Under the pieces are notes generated by a model. It did no database searches. It had not been told where the DNA came from and saw only the letters and a list, made by a program, of their open reading frames with translations. From Phytoamicus setariae (GTDB lineage: Bacteria; Pseudomonadota; Alphaproteobacteria; Rhizobiales; Rhizobiaceae), in assembly GCF_016722925.1 (NCBI RefSeq), contig NZ_JAEQNC010000023.1, positions 1 to 49,486 on the forward strand: 49,486 nucleotides of DNA, given 5' to 3'. Both the position numbers and the translations under genes were made by a program. This document shows, piece by piece, positions 32,902-40,690 of this stretch (position 1 is the first letter of the stretch; each line of letters begins with the position of its first letter).

Positions 32902-33045
32902 ATCGCCCCCTCCTGATCCATCGACAATAATGGCGCATCAACAAGACCTTGGCAGGTGATGACCTGGCCGGGCAGGGGAGGTGCGCCCTTTAAAGAACCA
33001 AACCGTTGCGTCCGGCAACACCCCAAAACATAAGGCAATACTTCA

Positions 33046-33300
33046 ATGGCAAAACCTATCAACTTTATCCATCGCGGTACCGAATATATCGCGACTGTCG
33101 AGAACCAGTTCCACTTCAATGGCCGCCCGATGGACGAGTACTTGATCCGCGCCGATCGCGTTAAAGTAGAACACTACTACGAGGTCGAAAACTATATTCT
33201 GGTGCCACGAAGGCTGAACCGGGCGCAGCGCGAGGCCGTTATCATCAAGAAGATGAGTGGGTCGGAACCGGCATACAACGTCAAGGCAGGTGTAACTTGA
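33046..33300 (+). CDS. Hypothetical protein (84 aa)
   Basis: ATG 33046 is preceded by AAGGCA at 33031-33036. The product MAKPINFIHRGTEYIATVEN... looks like a small beta-rich protein (FHFNGRPMDEYLIRADRVKV, EHYYEVENYILVPRRLNRAQ) with a basic C-terminal helix. The family is not recognised. The hairpin at 33617 may end this transcript. Confidence 0.5.
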   Translation: MAKPINFIHRGTEYIATVENQFHFNGRPMDEYLIRADRVKVEHYYEVENYILVPRRLNRAQREAVIIKKMSGSEPAYNVKAGVT

Positions 33301-33911
33301 TGAGGCGACGGATCCATTTGCCAGAGGCATCATCCTGCAAGGCACAATCTGGTACCCCGGATCTACGCAGCACGCTTTGGCCATCAATGTCGAGCCCGGG
33401 GGCAGTCGGCGTTTCGCGACGAGCTGAAGGCCTGCGCGAAACCTTGGGCGAGCCCGCTCGCTAGCCTTCAGCTACACCTCAGCCTTGCCCTCGTCCTCAG
33501 CTGATCTCGATCGGCACCAATCCCCATTTCCCTATCCCGACCAGAGTGCACGTGTAGGTGCCATGAGATTTGTTTTTGATTTCTGCACCCCAGCACGCAT
33601 TCGCAACATTCAACTCGTTGCCGGAACACGTTCCGGCAACCCTCCCAATTGAGGAGCTGCGGCATGAGGGTATGCCACGAAGGCAACATCGATTGGGGAT
33701 AGCTTATCGATGAATATGAATAACGGCGAAACACCCATCAGATTCTTTACAAGCCTATGTAAATAAATATCAAATTCTCATCTCCACAATAATTCAAATT
33801 TATTTCTACATCCCCCTATTGCCATCGGCGATTTCTCAGACAAAACTTTTATAACAGGCAGCCAACAGGCAGTCATTTGGAAGAAACACAGACATCTTAA
33901 CAGGAATTACA
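33301..33911. other. Intergenic region with an AT-rich block
   Basis: About 610 bases without a convincing gene. It contains the double hairpin at 33617-33654 (separate entry). A strongly AT-rich block follows at about 33755-33812 (for example ATGTAAATAAATATCAAATT), probably the promoter region of the gene at 33912. No -35/-10 pair was assigned. Confidence 0.4.
33617..33654. terminator. Strong 11-bp hairpin followed by a 4-bp hairpin
   Basis: GTTGCCGGAAC (33617-33627) and GTTCCGGCAAC (33630-33640) form a perfect 11-bp inverted repeat with a 2-base centre. It is immediately followed by CCTC/GAGG (33641-33644 with 33651-33654). The block lies 317 bases after the gene ending at 33300. Without a T-run it is not a classical terminator; it may be a protein-binding palindrome instead. 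Confidence 0.35.
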
Positions 33912-34259
33912 ATGGAATCTCTGCTCTCCACGAACGCAATACTTGCCGCCCGCGTCTCACTCTCGAACGTCCGCAAGACGTATGAATTCGAGCAGGCATG
34001 CGTCTGTTTCGATCTCCTGATCGACGGCAAGAGCGTCGGCAGCAGCCTGGAGTGGCTTGCCGACAATGGCGAACTGGTCAGACAGGACTGTCACCTCGAC
34101 ATCAACCCGGACATCTTCGACGCGGCGGAACAAGCCATCGGTGACGACGAGATTGATGCCTTGGATATCTCACTGGCAGTTCAGGCTCTGCTTGAAGAGG
34201 CGCTCGCGAACGATGTCCCTGCCGGAGATTTGTTCGACTTCGACAACGACAAAGCCTGA
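33912..34259 (+). CDS. Hypothetical strongly acidic protein (115 aa)
   Basis: ATG 33912 follows AACAGGAATTACA. The product begins MESLLSTNAILAARVSLSNV and contains SLEWLADNGELVRQDCHLDI. Its acidic second half includes IFDAAEQAIGDDEIDALDIS and ends with a run of Asp (DLFDFDNDKA). The family is not recognised. The charge pattern would suit a DNA-mimic or a chaperone-like partner, but this is only a possibility. Confidence 0.5.
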   Translation: MESLLSTNAILAARVSLSNVRKTYEFEQACVCFDLLIDGKSVGSSLEWLADNGELVRQDCHLDINPDIFDAAEQAIGDDEIDALDISLAVQALLEEALANDVPAGDLFDFDNDKA

Positions 34260-34538
34260 TCCTCCTACTTGTCCCTGAGCCGAGCGGGGGACTGAGGAAA
34301 CCATCTGCGAAGCACCAAAACAAAGTCATTCAACCGTTTTCGCCAGAACTCGATACTGATCAAACGCCAGCATCACCGGGGACGGCATTGCTTGTCGATC
34401 TGGCGCGATCAGGCGAACGGCGAAACTCATCCAAATCATCGCGGACCCGCCAGCAAATCGGAGTTCGTTTTTTCCTCAAGGGTGGTTGACGCGCGATTGT
34501 TCTGCCGCAACCATTTTAGTGTAATTCAAGCGTAAGGC

Positions 34539-36365
34539 ATGGACATGAAACTCGAACGTGACGGGACTAAGGGCTGGAAGGCAATCACCACGTATAGTGA
34601 TACGGTTGGACGGGCGCTGGTAAAAAGGGCAGGTTTTGCATGGGACCCGGCGCGCTCCGTCTGGTCCACTTCAAGCGCTCGGAGCGCCGAAACACTGCTT
34701 GGATTCCTTGAAGACGAAATCGCGTTCGAGATTGATGCCGGCGTTGCTGAGGAGATCCGGACCGCGGCAATCGCCGAACAGCAGACCAAGGAGGCTGCAG
34801 TACTTGCATCTCGCGCAGTGAGTACTGATATCGTTGTACCCGCACCGCCGGGGCTCGAATATCTGCCCTATCAGCGCGCCGGCATCGCCTATCTTGGGGA
34901 TCGACTGGCAAATGGTCCCGGTGGCGCGCTCCTCGCCGACGAAATGGGGCTTGGCAAGACGATCCAGGTGATCGGGCTGATCAACGTCATGCTCGCAGAA
35001 CCGGGCCGCAGCCGGGTGCGCACCCTGGTCATTGCCCCTAAGATCGCGCTGATCAACTGGAAACGGGAACTTGAGAAATGGCTGGTTCAGCCGCACTCGA
35101 TCGCAATCTGGACCACCTCTTCCACGCCGGATGCCGATATCGTCATCGTCAACTACGATATTGTTTCGAAGCTTGATCTGACCGGTTCCGCCAGCCCCTG
35201 GGACCTGCTGGTTTGCGACGAAAGTCAGGCGCTCAAAGACTCCAAGGCGGCAAGGACGAGAGCCGTGCTCGGCGGTAAAGGTCAACCAGCCATACCAGCC
35301 CGCCGTCGACTCTTCGTCACCGGCACACCGATCCTGAACCGTCCGATCGAGCTGTTTCCGATCCTGCGCAACTGCGGTGCGGATTTTGCTCAGAACTTTT
35401 ACGCCTTCGCACGACGTTATTGCGCAGGGCATGAAACCCGCTTTGGCTTCGACGCGACCGGCGCTTCCAACCTCACTGAACTGCAAGAGAAACTGCGGGC
35501 CAGCGTCATGGTGCGCCGTCTCAAGTCGGAGGTCCTGAGCGAGCTGCCGGATAAACGCCGCCAGATTGTCGCGATCGATCCAGACCAGTCCGTCGCCTTG
35601 CGAAGGGCTCTACGTGAAGAAACTATGACACTCAAGAAACTAGCAAAGGATGAGGCGGCATTAAATGCAGCTGCCGTGCGCGCGGAAAAGTCGAGCGACG
35701 CGCTTGCCTATGACGAGGCCATCGAGCGCCTCTCCGCCTGCAGGGCCCAGAATCTGGCAACGATCACCAGGCTCCGCCAGCAAACCGCCCTTGCCAAAGT
35801 ACCTCAGGTCATTGAATCGGTGACGACAATGCTTGAATCTGTTCCCGAAGCTGTTCTGGTCTTTGCCCATCATCGCGACGTCATCGACAAACTTGCAGAC
35901 GGGTTCCGAGCCGCTGGATACGAGCCGGCGATCATTTCCGGCCAGACTTCCACGGAAGATCGCCTGCGAGCCCAGGATGATATACAGGAAGGCCGCAAGC
36001 GTGTGTTCATCGGTTCAATTCAAGCATGCGGCGTGGCGATCACCTTGACCGCGGCGAGCACTGTCGTATTCGCCGAGTTCGACTGGACACCCGGGCGAAT
36101 GGTCCAGGCGGAAGATCGCGCCCACCGGATCGGGCAGAAAAATGCAGTCGTTGTCCAATACCACGTTGTCGATGGGTCCATCGACGCAGACATGCTCAAG
36201 CAATCGTGGTCAAAGGCATTGGATGCGGCCTGCGCGCTCGACAACACCCATGAACCGTCCACGGAAAGACCCGCTCCAGTTCGGATCAAGATGGATACAC
36301 CTGCCCTTGATCCGGTCAACGACATTGGCGGGCGGGCGGAGAATCTAGCCGACTTGGGCTGTTAG
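34539..36365 (+). CDS. SNF2-family ATPase/helicase
   Basis: The 608-aa protein (MDMKLERDGTKGWKAITTYS) has a short N-terminal domain (1-95) resembling an rRNA/HARP-like cap. The SNF2 core follows: YLPYQRAGIAYL (Q-motif region), motif I LLADEMGLGKT (131-141), Ia LVIAPKIALINWKRELEKW, motif II VCDESQALKD (DESQ at 227-230 in place of DEAH), and III LFVTGTPILNRPIELFPIL. The second RecA domain has VLVFAHHRDVIDKLADGF, IISGQTSTEDR and motif VI QAEDRAHRIGQ. It resembles SMARCAL1/HARP-type annealing or remodelling ATPases. No methyltransferase or endonuclease subunit is fused. Its end overlaps a convergent gene by four bases. Confidence 0.9.
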   Translation: MDMKLERDGTKGWKAITTYSDTVGRALVKRAGFAWDPARSVWSTSSARSAETLLGFLEDEIAFEIDAGVAEEIRTAAIAEQQTKEAAVLASRAVSTDIVVPAPPGLEYLPYQRAGIAYLGDRLANGPGGALLADEMGLGKTIQVIGLINVMLAEPGRSRVRTLVIAPKIALINWKRELEKWLVQPHSIAIWTTSSTPDADIVIVNYDIVSKLDLTGSASPWDLLVCDESQALKDSKAARTRAVLGGKGQPAIPARRRLFVTGTPILNRPIELFPILRNCGADFAQNFYAFARRYCAGHETRFGFDATGASNLTELQEKLRASVMVRRLKSEVLSELPDKRRQIVAIDPDQSVALRRALREETMTLKKLAKDEAALNAAAVRAEKSSDALAYDEAIERLSACRAQNLATITRLRQQTALAKVPQVIESVTTMLESVPEAVLVFAHHRDVIDKLADGFRAAGYEPAIISGQTSTEDRLRAQDDIQEGRKRVFIGSIQACGVAITLTAASTVVFAEFDWTPGRMVQAEDRAHRIGQKNAVVVQYHVVDGSIDADMLKQSWSKALDAACALDNTHEPSTERPAPVRIKMDTPALDPVNDIGGRAENLADLGC

Positions 36366-36634
36366 CGGATTTCCACCGCCGCGCGGTAGTTGTGATCAAC
36401 GACAGCTACAATCTGTACTGGGTTGATGCCAGGAGCATCAGGGAGGCTCTGCTGGAGTGCTTTCTCAAATTCCGCCGGAACGCCGAATGAGTCCGCAGTG
36501 ATCGACGACAGCACGATTACCGAACAGGAGCGGAGCAGCTTGTGCTGCTCCTGGATCTCAGCGATCGCGGCGCTAACGCCGCAACTGACATTGCGGGCGT
36601 TTTTTCGGCAACGATTGAAAGCTGCGTCGGCCAC
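36362..36634 (-). CDS. Hypothetical protein (90 aa), convergent with the SNF2 gene
   Basis: The leftward frame starts at GTG 36634 (MADAAFNRCRKNARNVSCGV). It contains AAIAEIQEQHKLLRSCSVIV, LSSITADSFGVPAEFEKALQ and INPVQIVAVVDHNYRAAVEI, with a plausible protein composition. The stop overlaps the SNF2 stop by four bases, the geometry of two real convergent genes. There is no good ribosome-binding site. It may also be the end of a truncated gene. Confidence 0.4.
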   Translation of the reverse strand: MADAAFNRCRKNARNVSCGVSAAIAEIQEQHKLLRSCSVIVLSSITADSFGVPAEFEKALQQSLPDAPGINPVQIVAVVDHNYRAAVEIR

Positions 36635-36806
36635 ACCCCGTTTGCGTTTTCGCTACGCCGGCCCGAAGCGCTACTTCATGTCCGGCCCCAAATAACGTTC
36701 TGAAATTTCCCGCAGCATTCCGACTGGATTTTCACGAAAGCAGAGTTGACGGGCCAGAAAAGTCGCAACACCATAGTTGAATACCATCCGTGACAAGGAG
36801 ACACTC

Positions 36807-37139
36807 ATGGGAAATTTTGTATATCTCAGTCATCGTTATGATGACGTGTACATTGATGCCAAACCTAAAGTCCAGCACCAGTTTCATCTCGAAGACGACT
36901 ACGGATTTGATCATGGAAAAATCACTGTTGAGCACGAAGACGACGTTGAATTTTCGCCAGAACTACTTTTCGTTCTGGCATCAGCCGCAGCTGAAAGCGA
37001 CATGATGTTTGTTGCGAGAGAGAAGGGATATCTCTACGTCAATGGGGAGGGCTACGATCTCGATCCTGCTTTGATCGACGCTATCGAGAAGCGATACGAG
37101 CCCCAACTAGACCCGGTCCCGGATGAAATATCGGCCTAA
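36807..37139 (+). CDS. Hypothetical strongly acidic protein (110 aa)
   Basis: ATG 36807 (MGNFVYLSHRYDDVYIDAKP) is chosen because AAGGAG lies seven bases upstream; an upstream in-frame start at 36777 has none. Acidic stretches DYGFDHGKITVEHEDDVEFS and YDLDPALIDAIEKRYEPQLD give a low predicted isoelectric point. The family is not recognised. It resembles in charge the product at 33912. Confidence 0.5.
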   Translation: MGNFVYLSHRYDDVYIDAKPKVQHQFHLEDDYGFDHGKITVEHEDDVEFSPELLFVLASAAAESDMMFVAREKGYLYVNGEGYDLDPALIDAIEKRYEPQLDPVPDEISA

Positions 37140-37277
37140 ACTCAGGCCGCTCCAATAATGGAGCGGTTCGGCCCGTTGCCGCCTCGCAGGGCGCGAGCTA
37201 CCGGTTCCAGCGCCTCTTCCCGCTTGCCCCTACCAAGAGACAGACCCAGCATGAATGCATCGACAACGAGGTATCCC

Positions 37278-37892
37278 ATGACAGCAACCATCACGAATTT
37301 TAAAGACTGGTACGACAACGCCGATATTCCGACGCGCGGCGAAGACGGCGTCTGGTACGACTTGGAAGACGGAATCGCCTTTTCTCCCGACACGAAAGAA
37401 AAGCGCGTCCGTAGCAGCGCTGTCTTGAAAGCCGCCGAAGCCCGCAAATTCGCCAAGTCCTTAGGTGGAAATGCGCTCGCCGGCGGCTCTGCCAAGCAGA
37501 AAAAATGGGCCGAAGAGTTGCGCAGGTCGGCACTCAACAGTCTCTCCCCGCAACTTGCTGAGCGTGTTCTTGCCACAAAGCAAATGCAATCGACGCTCTG
37601 GTGGATCGAGAACCGTGAAAACTTTGACATCAGGTTCGTCGGATGCGCCAACACCACAGACATTCATTTCGAGCGTATCCTCAAGGACATCGAGGTCCAC
37701 AACTTCCAGAAGCCGCTCCGTGAGCTTCTCAGTGCGCTCGAAAATGCTGTGAGGCGAAACCTTGGCCGCACGTTCGTAACCACGGACAAGGCCATCCAAG
37801 ACTGCAACATCTTGCTCAAGTCGCGGTCGACGGATCGAAATGCATTCGCAGCTATGGCGGACCGGGCGATCGCGGAGATCGAGAAACTTTGA
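37278..37892 (+). CDS. Hypothetical protein (204 aa)
   Basis: ATG 37278 (MTATITNFKDWYDNADIPTR) follows GAGGT by five bases; an earlier in-frame start at 37158 is unlikely. The product has a conserved-looking N-terminal part (DGVWYDLEDGIAFSPDTKEK). A central helix-rich region (AARKFAKSLGGN-type, KQKKWAEELRRSALNSLSPQ, QMQSTLWWIENRENFDIRFV) follows, and the C-terminus is helical. The WW...I-EN motif resembles small plasmid-encoded proteins of unknown role. Function not inferred. Confidence 0.55.
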   Translation: MTATITNFKDWYDNADIPTRGEDGVWYDLEDGIAFSPDTKEKRVRSSAVLKAAEARKFAKSLGGNALAGGSAKQKKWAEELRRSALNSLSPQLAERVLATKQMQSTLWWIENRENFDIRFVGCANTTDIHFERILKDIEVHNFQKPLRELLSALENAVRRNLGRTFVTTDKAIQDCNILLKSRSTDRNAFAAMADRAIAEIEKL

Positions 37893-38312
37893 TCCGAGGG
37901 CAATCCGCCTTGCTTCTGGGTGCTCGCCGGCGTAGTTCCGAGGATGGTCTAATCTCGGCCGGCATGTTGGCATTAATGCTGCTGGACACGTTTAAAGCTG
38001 CCAAGCGGCACGGATCGCACGCGAGTACAGAGCATTGCCTACGCTCTTGTGCTGCTGTTTATGGCCTTGTAACTCGATGCGCCGCGGGCGACGGCCAGTT
38101 CAGTCAGCCCCACCGCGCGCGGCATGGTCAGCACTGCGATCCCCTAGCGATCAGCGCGAGACTCCCGTCCTGGCGCGATAGCGAAGCTGGTGCCCAGGCG
38201 TTCCTCCGGGTGAGCACCGAAGCTCAGTGGTAACATTCATATTAAACAATCAATGATTGTATTTGCGGCGTAAGTATTATTATGGAACTAAATAGTTATT
38301 GTACAGCGCCCG
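37893..38312. other. Intergenic stretch, no gene recognised
   Basis: A plus-strand open frame (37889-38233) has no ribosome-binding site, and its translation lacks a recognisable pattern. At 38248-38260 there is a small perfect dyad CAATCA-A-TGATTG in an AT-rich patch downstream of parE. Otherwise nothing was identified. Confidence 0.4.
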
Positions 38313-38639
38313 CTATTGCTCTGTACTTTGCAGCCACTCCGGTATGTTCTGGCTACTGTGGAGGACACGCCAAACGTCAACGTGCCCTGGCTGCTCGTTA
38401 TAGAAAATCAGATAAGGAAAGCGTTTGAGGCGCGCCGTCCTAAGGTTGGGGATTGTGAGTTCATATGCATATCGAAGCGAGCCGGAAGAAGGATGGCGCG
38501 CGATCAAGGCATATGCTTGTTGGAGGTCCTCAACGAAGCCCAGAGCCATGTCTGCGCCAGCCTGAGCAAGATAATAGTCAACAACTTCTTCGACATCCTG
38601 GCGGGCTCGCGCACGCGGAACGATTGCTTTTGTCGTCAC
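38313..38639 (-). CDS. parE: ParE/RelE-family toxin
   Basis: The 108-aa protein MTTKAIVPRARARQDVEEVV has the usual ParE fold pattern: VVDYYLAQAGADMALGFVED, LIARHPSSGSLRYAYEL, RTARLKRFPYLIFYNEQPGH and VWRVLHSSQNIPEWL. ParE toxins inhibit DNA gyrase and stabilise plasmids when neutralised by ParD. The start overlaps the end of the upstream antitoxin gene by four bases. All family landmarks are present, so it is probably functional. Confidence 0.88.
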   Translation of the reverse strand: MTTKAIVPRARARQDVEEVVDYYLAQAGADMALGFVEDLQQAYALIARHPSSGSLRYAYELTIPNLRTARLKRFPYLIFYNEQPGHVDVWRVLHSSQNIPEWLQSTEQ

Positions 38640-38875
38640 GTTTCCCGCAGACCTTCAGCTCGGGTACGGAGACTGGCGAAGTAGTCCTCATCGATCGGAG
38701 CTGTAGGCTCCGATGCAGCACCTTCGAGCAGTAAACTGCGCAAGTGGAGTCGGTCCTGGTCACGACGGATCAGTTCGCGGACATACTCGCTACTGGTACC
38801 ATAGCCCCGCCCCGCAACTTGCTGATCAACAAAGCTTTTCAGGCTATCGGGAAGGGAGATGTTCATTGTGCTCAT
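38636..38875 (-). CDS. parD: ParD-family antitoxin
   Basis: The start is ATG 38875 (MSTMNISLPDSLKSFVDQQV), the conserved ribbon-helix-helix N-terminus of ParD. AGRGYGTSSEYVRELIRRDQ follows, and then the C-terminal toxin-binding tail (EDYFASLRTRAEGLRET). A longer frame to 38947 has no support. It precedes and overlaps parE, the standard order, and is expected to repress the operon through its ribbon-helix-helix domain. Confidence 0.88.
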   Translation of the reverse strand: MSTMNISLPDSLKSFVDQQVAGRGYGTSSEYVRELIRRDQDRLHLRSLLLEGAASEPTAPIDEDYFASLRTRAEGLRET

Positions 38876-39114
38876 GACACTAAAATAGCGCAAATGACAA
38901 AAATTGGCAAGCGCTTCAACGAAGGCGGCGTGGACTTGCTTCGGCATTACGGTTTCCTTTCAACTCAGGAAAACCTCTCCACTTTCCCGACGCAAGTCCA
39001 CCTGAACCCCTCCACCATTTCCGCGAGATATCGGTGATGTCAGGTTAACTGGATCAAGTACACCATCGGCATGGCGTTTTGATCAGGCGGCAGTTGCGGT
39101 GACGGCTTTCCAAT

Positions 39115-39946
39115 GGGTTCTGTTGCAAACCCAAATCATTAGGATCTGCCTGGCATTGATCGCCTGTAATGTTCCGGAGATTTACAATGTTTAAAGGTCG
39201 GCATTTCGAGCAGTCTGTGATCATTCTGTGCGTGCGCTGGTATCTGACTTATGGCCTGAGCCTGCGCGACCTGAAGGAAATGATGGCCGAGCGCGGCATC
39301 AGCGTCGATCATTCGACGATCCATCGCTGGGTCGTGCATTTTTCGCCTCTGCTGGCTGATCGTTTCACTCGTCGCAAGCGCGCCGTCAGCGGTAGGTGGC
39401 ATGCCGACGAGACGTACATCAAGGTTCGAGGCCAGTGGACGTATCTCTACCGCGCGATTGACAGCAGCGGTGACACGGTCGAGTTCTGGCTCAGCGAGCA
39501 TCGCGATCTTTCTGCTGCCAAACGCTTCTTCAGAAAGGCTTACGCCCGGCATGGCCGGCCGGAACGCATCGTTATCGACGGCAGCCAGACCAACCGGGAA
39601 GCGATCATTTCCTGTGACACCGTCAGCCGCCTTCAGGACCCGTCGCGCCGCCGACTTGAACCCGTCCGCGTCCGACAAAGTCAGTATCTGAACAACCGCA
39701 TCGAGCAGGATCACCGGCGGATCAAGCGACGTGTCAGGCCGATGCTCGGCTTCAAGTCTTTCAGATCCGCAGTCGCCACATTGTCTGGTGTCGAGATGAT
39801 CCACATGCTGCGCAAGCACCAACTGCAAGACGCTCACGCAGCCAGCTTGTCGATCGCCAAACAGTTCGAAACCCTCGTTACCACGATCTAAGCAGCCGCA
39901 GAAATCGCCCGGCCTCGCGGATAGCTCAAACTTTGCAACAGAACCC
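39115..39946 (+). mobile_element. Complete IS6-family insertion sequence
   Basis: GGGTTCTGTTGCAAA (39115-39129) and its exact inverted copy TTTGCAACAGAACCC (39932-39946) bound an 832-bp element holding one intact transposase gene. Length, 15-bp ends and the TGTTGCAAA core are typical of the IS6/IS26 group. The flanking 8-mers (TTTCCAAT and TTTATAGG) are not repeats of each other, so no target duplication is visible. This fits cointegrate formation followed by recombination, or later rearrangement. Confidence 0.9.
39187..39891 (+). CDS. tnp: IS6-family DDE transposase
   Basis: The 234-aa protein starts at ATG 39187 (MFKGRHFEQSVIILCVRWYL). The N-terminal helix-turn-helix (LSLRDLKEMMAERGISVDHS) is followed by the DDE catalytic core: ADETYIKVRGQWTYLYRAID (first Asp), RIVIDGSQTNREAI (second Asp) and NNRIEQDHRRIKRRVRPMLG (Glu). 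The protein is full length for the family. It is the only intact transposase in the window; other IS6 copies are fragments. Confidence 0.93.
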   Translation: MFKGRHFEQSVIILCVRWYLTYGLSLRDLKEMMAERGISVDHSTIHRWVVHFSPLLADRFTRRKRAVSGRWHADETYIKVRGQWTYLYRAIDSSGDTVEFWLSEHRDLSAAKRFFRKAYARHGRPERIVIDGSQTNREAIISCDTVSRLQDPSRRRLEPVRVRQSQYLNNRIEQDHRRIKRRVRPMLGFKSFRSAVATLSGVEMIHMLRKHQLQDAHAASLSIAKQFETLVTTI

Positions 39947-39952
39947 TTTATA

Positions 39953-39966
39953 GGGCGTGTTGCAAA
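39953..39966 (+). repeat. Second IS6-like terminal repeat beside the intact IS
   Basis: GGGCGTGTTGCAAA shares its TGTTGCAAA part and leading GGG with the end of the intact IS. It lies seven bases after the right end, in the orientation of a left end. It may mark the end of an older, now deleted element. The sequence following it (to about 40080) is not assigned. Confidence 0.35.
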
Positions 39967-40071
39967 GCTATTCGCAGGGCGCGATTAATCGCCAGTTTCG
40001 AAGCGATGCTATTGTTGTGGGAAGGCTTCGGCTTTTCCGGTGGCTGGATCGTCAGCGATCAGAACGATCTT

Positions 40072-40260
40072 TTAGTCTGCGCGATGTCGCCTAGGGGCAC
40101 CCTTTGACGCCGGCCAAGGAAAGCGACACCGCTGAAGTACCATATGATGAAGGCAGAAGCCCGGGCTGCCCCGACAAAGCAGCTTCAAACGATCACCGCG
40201 TCGTCCCCGAAACGCAAAAACCGCACCGCCCATCGGCTTCTGACGCAACGACGTTATCAT
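40072..40260 (-). pseudogene. IS66-family TnpB fragment
   Basis: On the minus strand SLRQKPMGGAVFAFRGRRGD followed by RLKLLCRGSPGFCLHHMVL and RCRFPWPASKGA matches the core of the IS66 Orf2/TnpB accessory protein (GxxFxFRxRRxDRxKLLxWDGxG). It lacks the N-terminal third, and the ISs' other genes (tnpA, tnpC) are absent. Confidence 0.75.
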
Positions 40261-40292
40261 GTCTGGGTGGCGCCGATCTCAGACAGTTTTTT

Positions 40293-40682
40293 TCACGGTG
40301 CAGACTGCTCGTAGTAGTGAAGCTCGAGCAACAGGCACCCTGTCTCGGATTTGAAAGGTCCGTGATAGATGCCTGGTGGCCGGCAGGCATAGGTGTTGGG
40401 CGCAAAGCTCGATATGCGTTCTGCAGGGTTCGCGTCGCCGACGATGAGATCCCCTGAGATCAGATAGACCTCCTCCCAGTAGTCGTGCACGAACGGCTTC
40501 GTGGTGTAGGCGCCCGGCCTGAAACGAAGCAGCCGCGTTCGGTTGCCGGTCTTGTTGATCTCATCGAGACTGCCGGCGAGTATCTTCTGCTCGATTTCCT
40601 CCGGATAGCCTGGCGGGGAATGCCAGCCGTCGCCATCCATCTCGACGGCGTGGAATTCCTTGTGCTCTTTCTGGATGGGCAT
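40293..40682 (-). CDS. Cupin-domain protein
   Basis: The 129-aa protein MPIQKEHKEFHAVEMDGDGW shows a single cupin barrel. Motif 1 is in KPFVHDYWEEVYLISGDLIV, an HxxxxE-type metal site, and motif 2 is in RPPGIYHGPFKSETGCLLLE. Small cupins of this type can be dioxygenases, isomerases or sensors. The gene ends the oxygenase transcript on the minus strand, just 8 bases after the HpaB-like gene, so a role in the same catabolic step is likely. The IS66 fragment lies just beyond. Confidence 0.75.
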   Translation of the reverse strand: MPIQKEHKEFHAVEMDGDGWHSPPGYPEEIEQKILAGSLDEINKTGNRTRLLRFRPGAYTTKPFVHDYWEEVYLISGDLIVGDANPAERISSFAPNTYACRPPGIYHGPFKSETGCLLLELHYYEQSAP

Positions 40683-40690
40683 GGGATACC

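Noticed and set aside
37889-38233. Plus-strand open frame of 114 codons after the 204-aa gene
   Set aside because: No start signal, and the composition is unlike its neighbours; no family pattern.
39107-39954. Target-site duplication around the complete IS6 element
   Set aside because: The 8-mers on both sides (TTTCCAAT and TTTATAGG) differ, so no duplication can be claimed.
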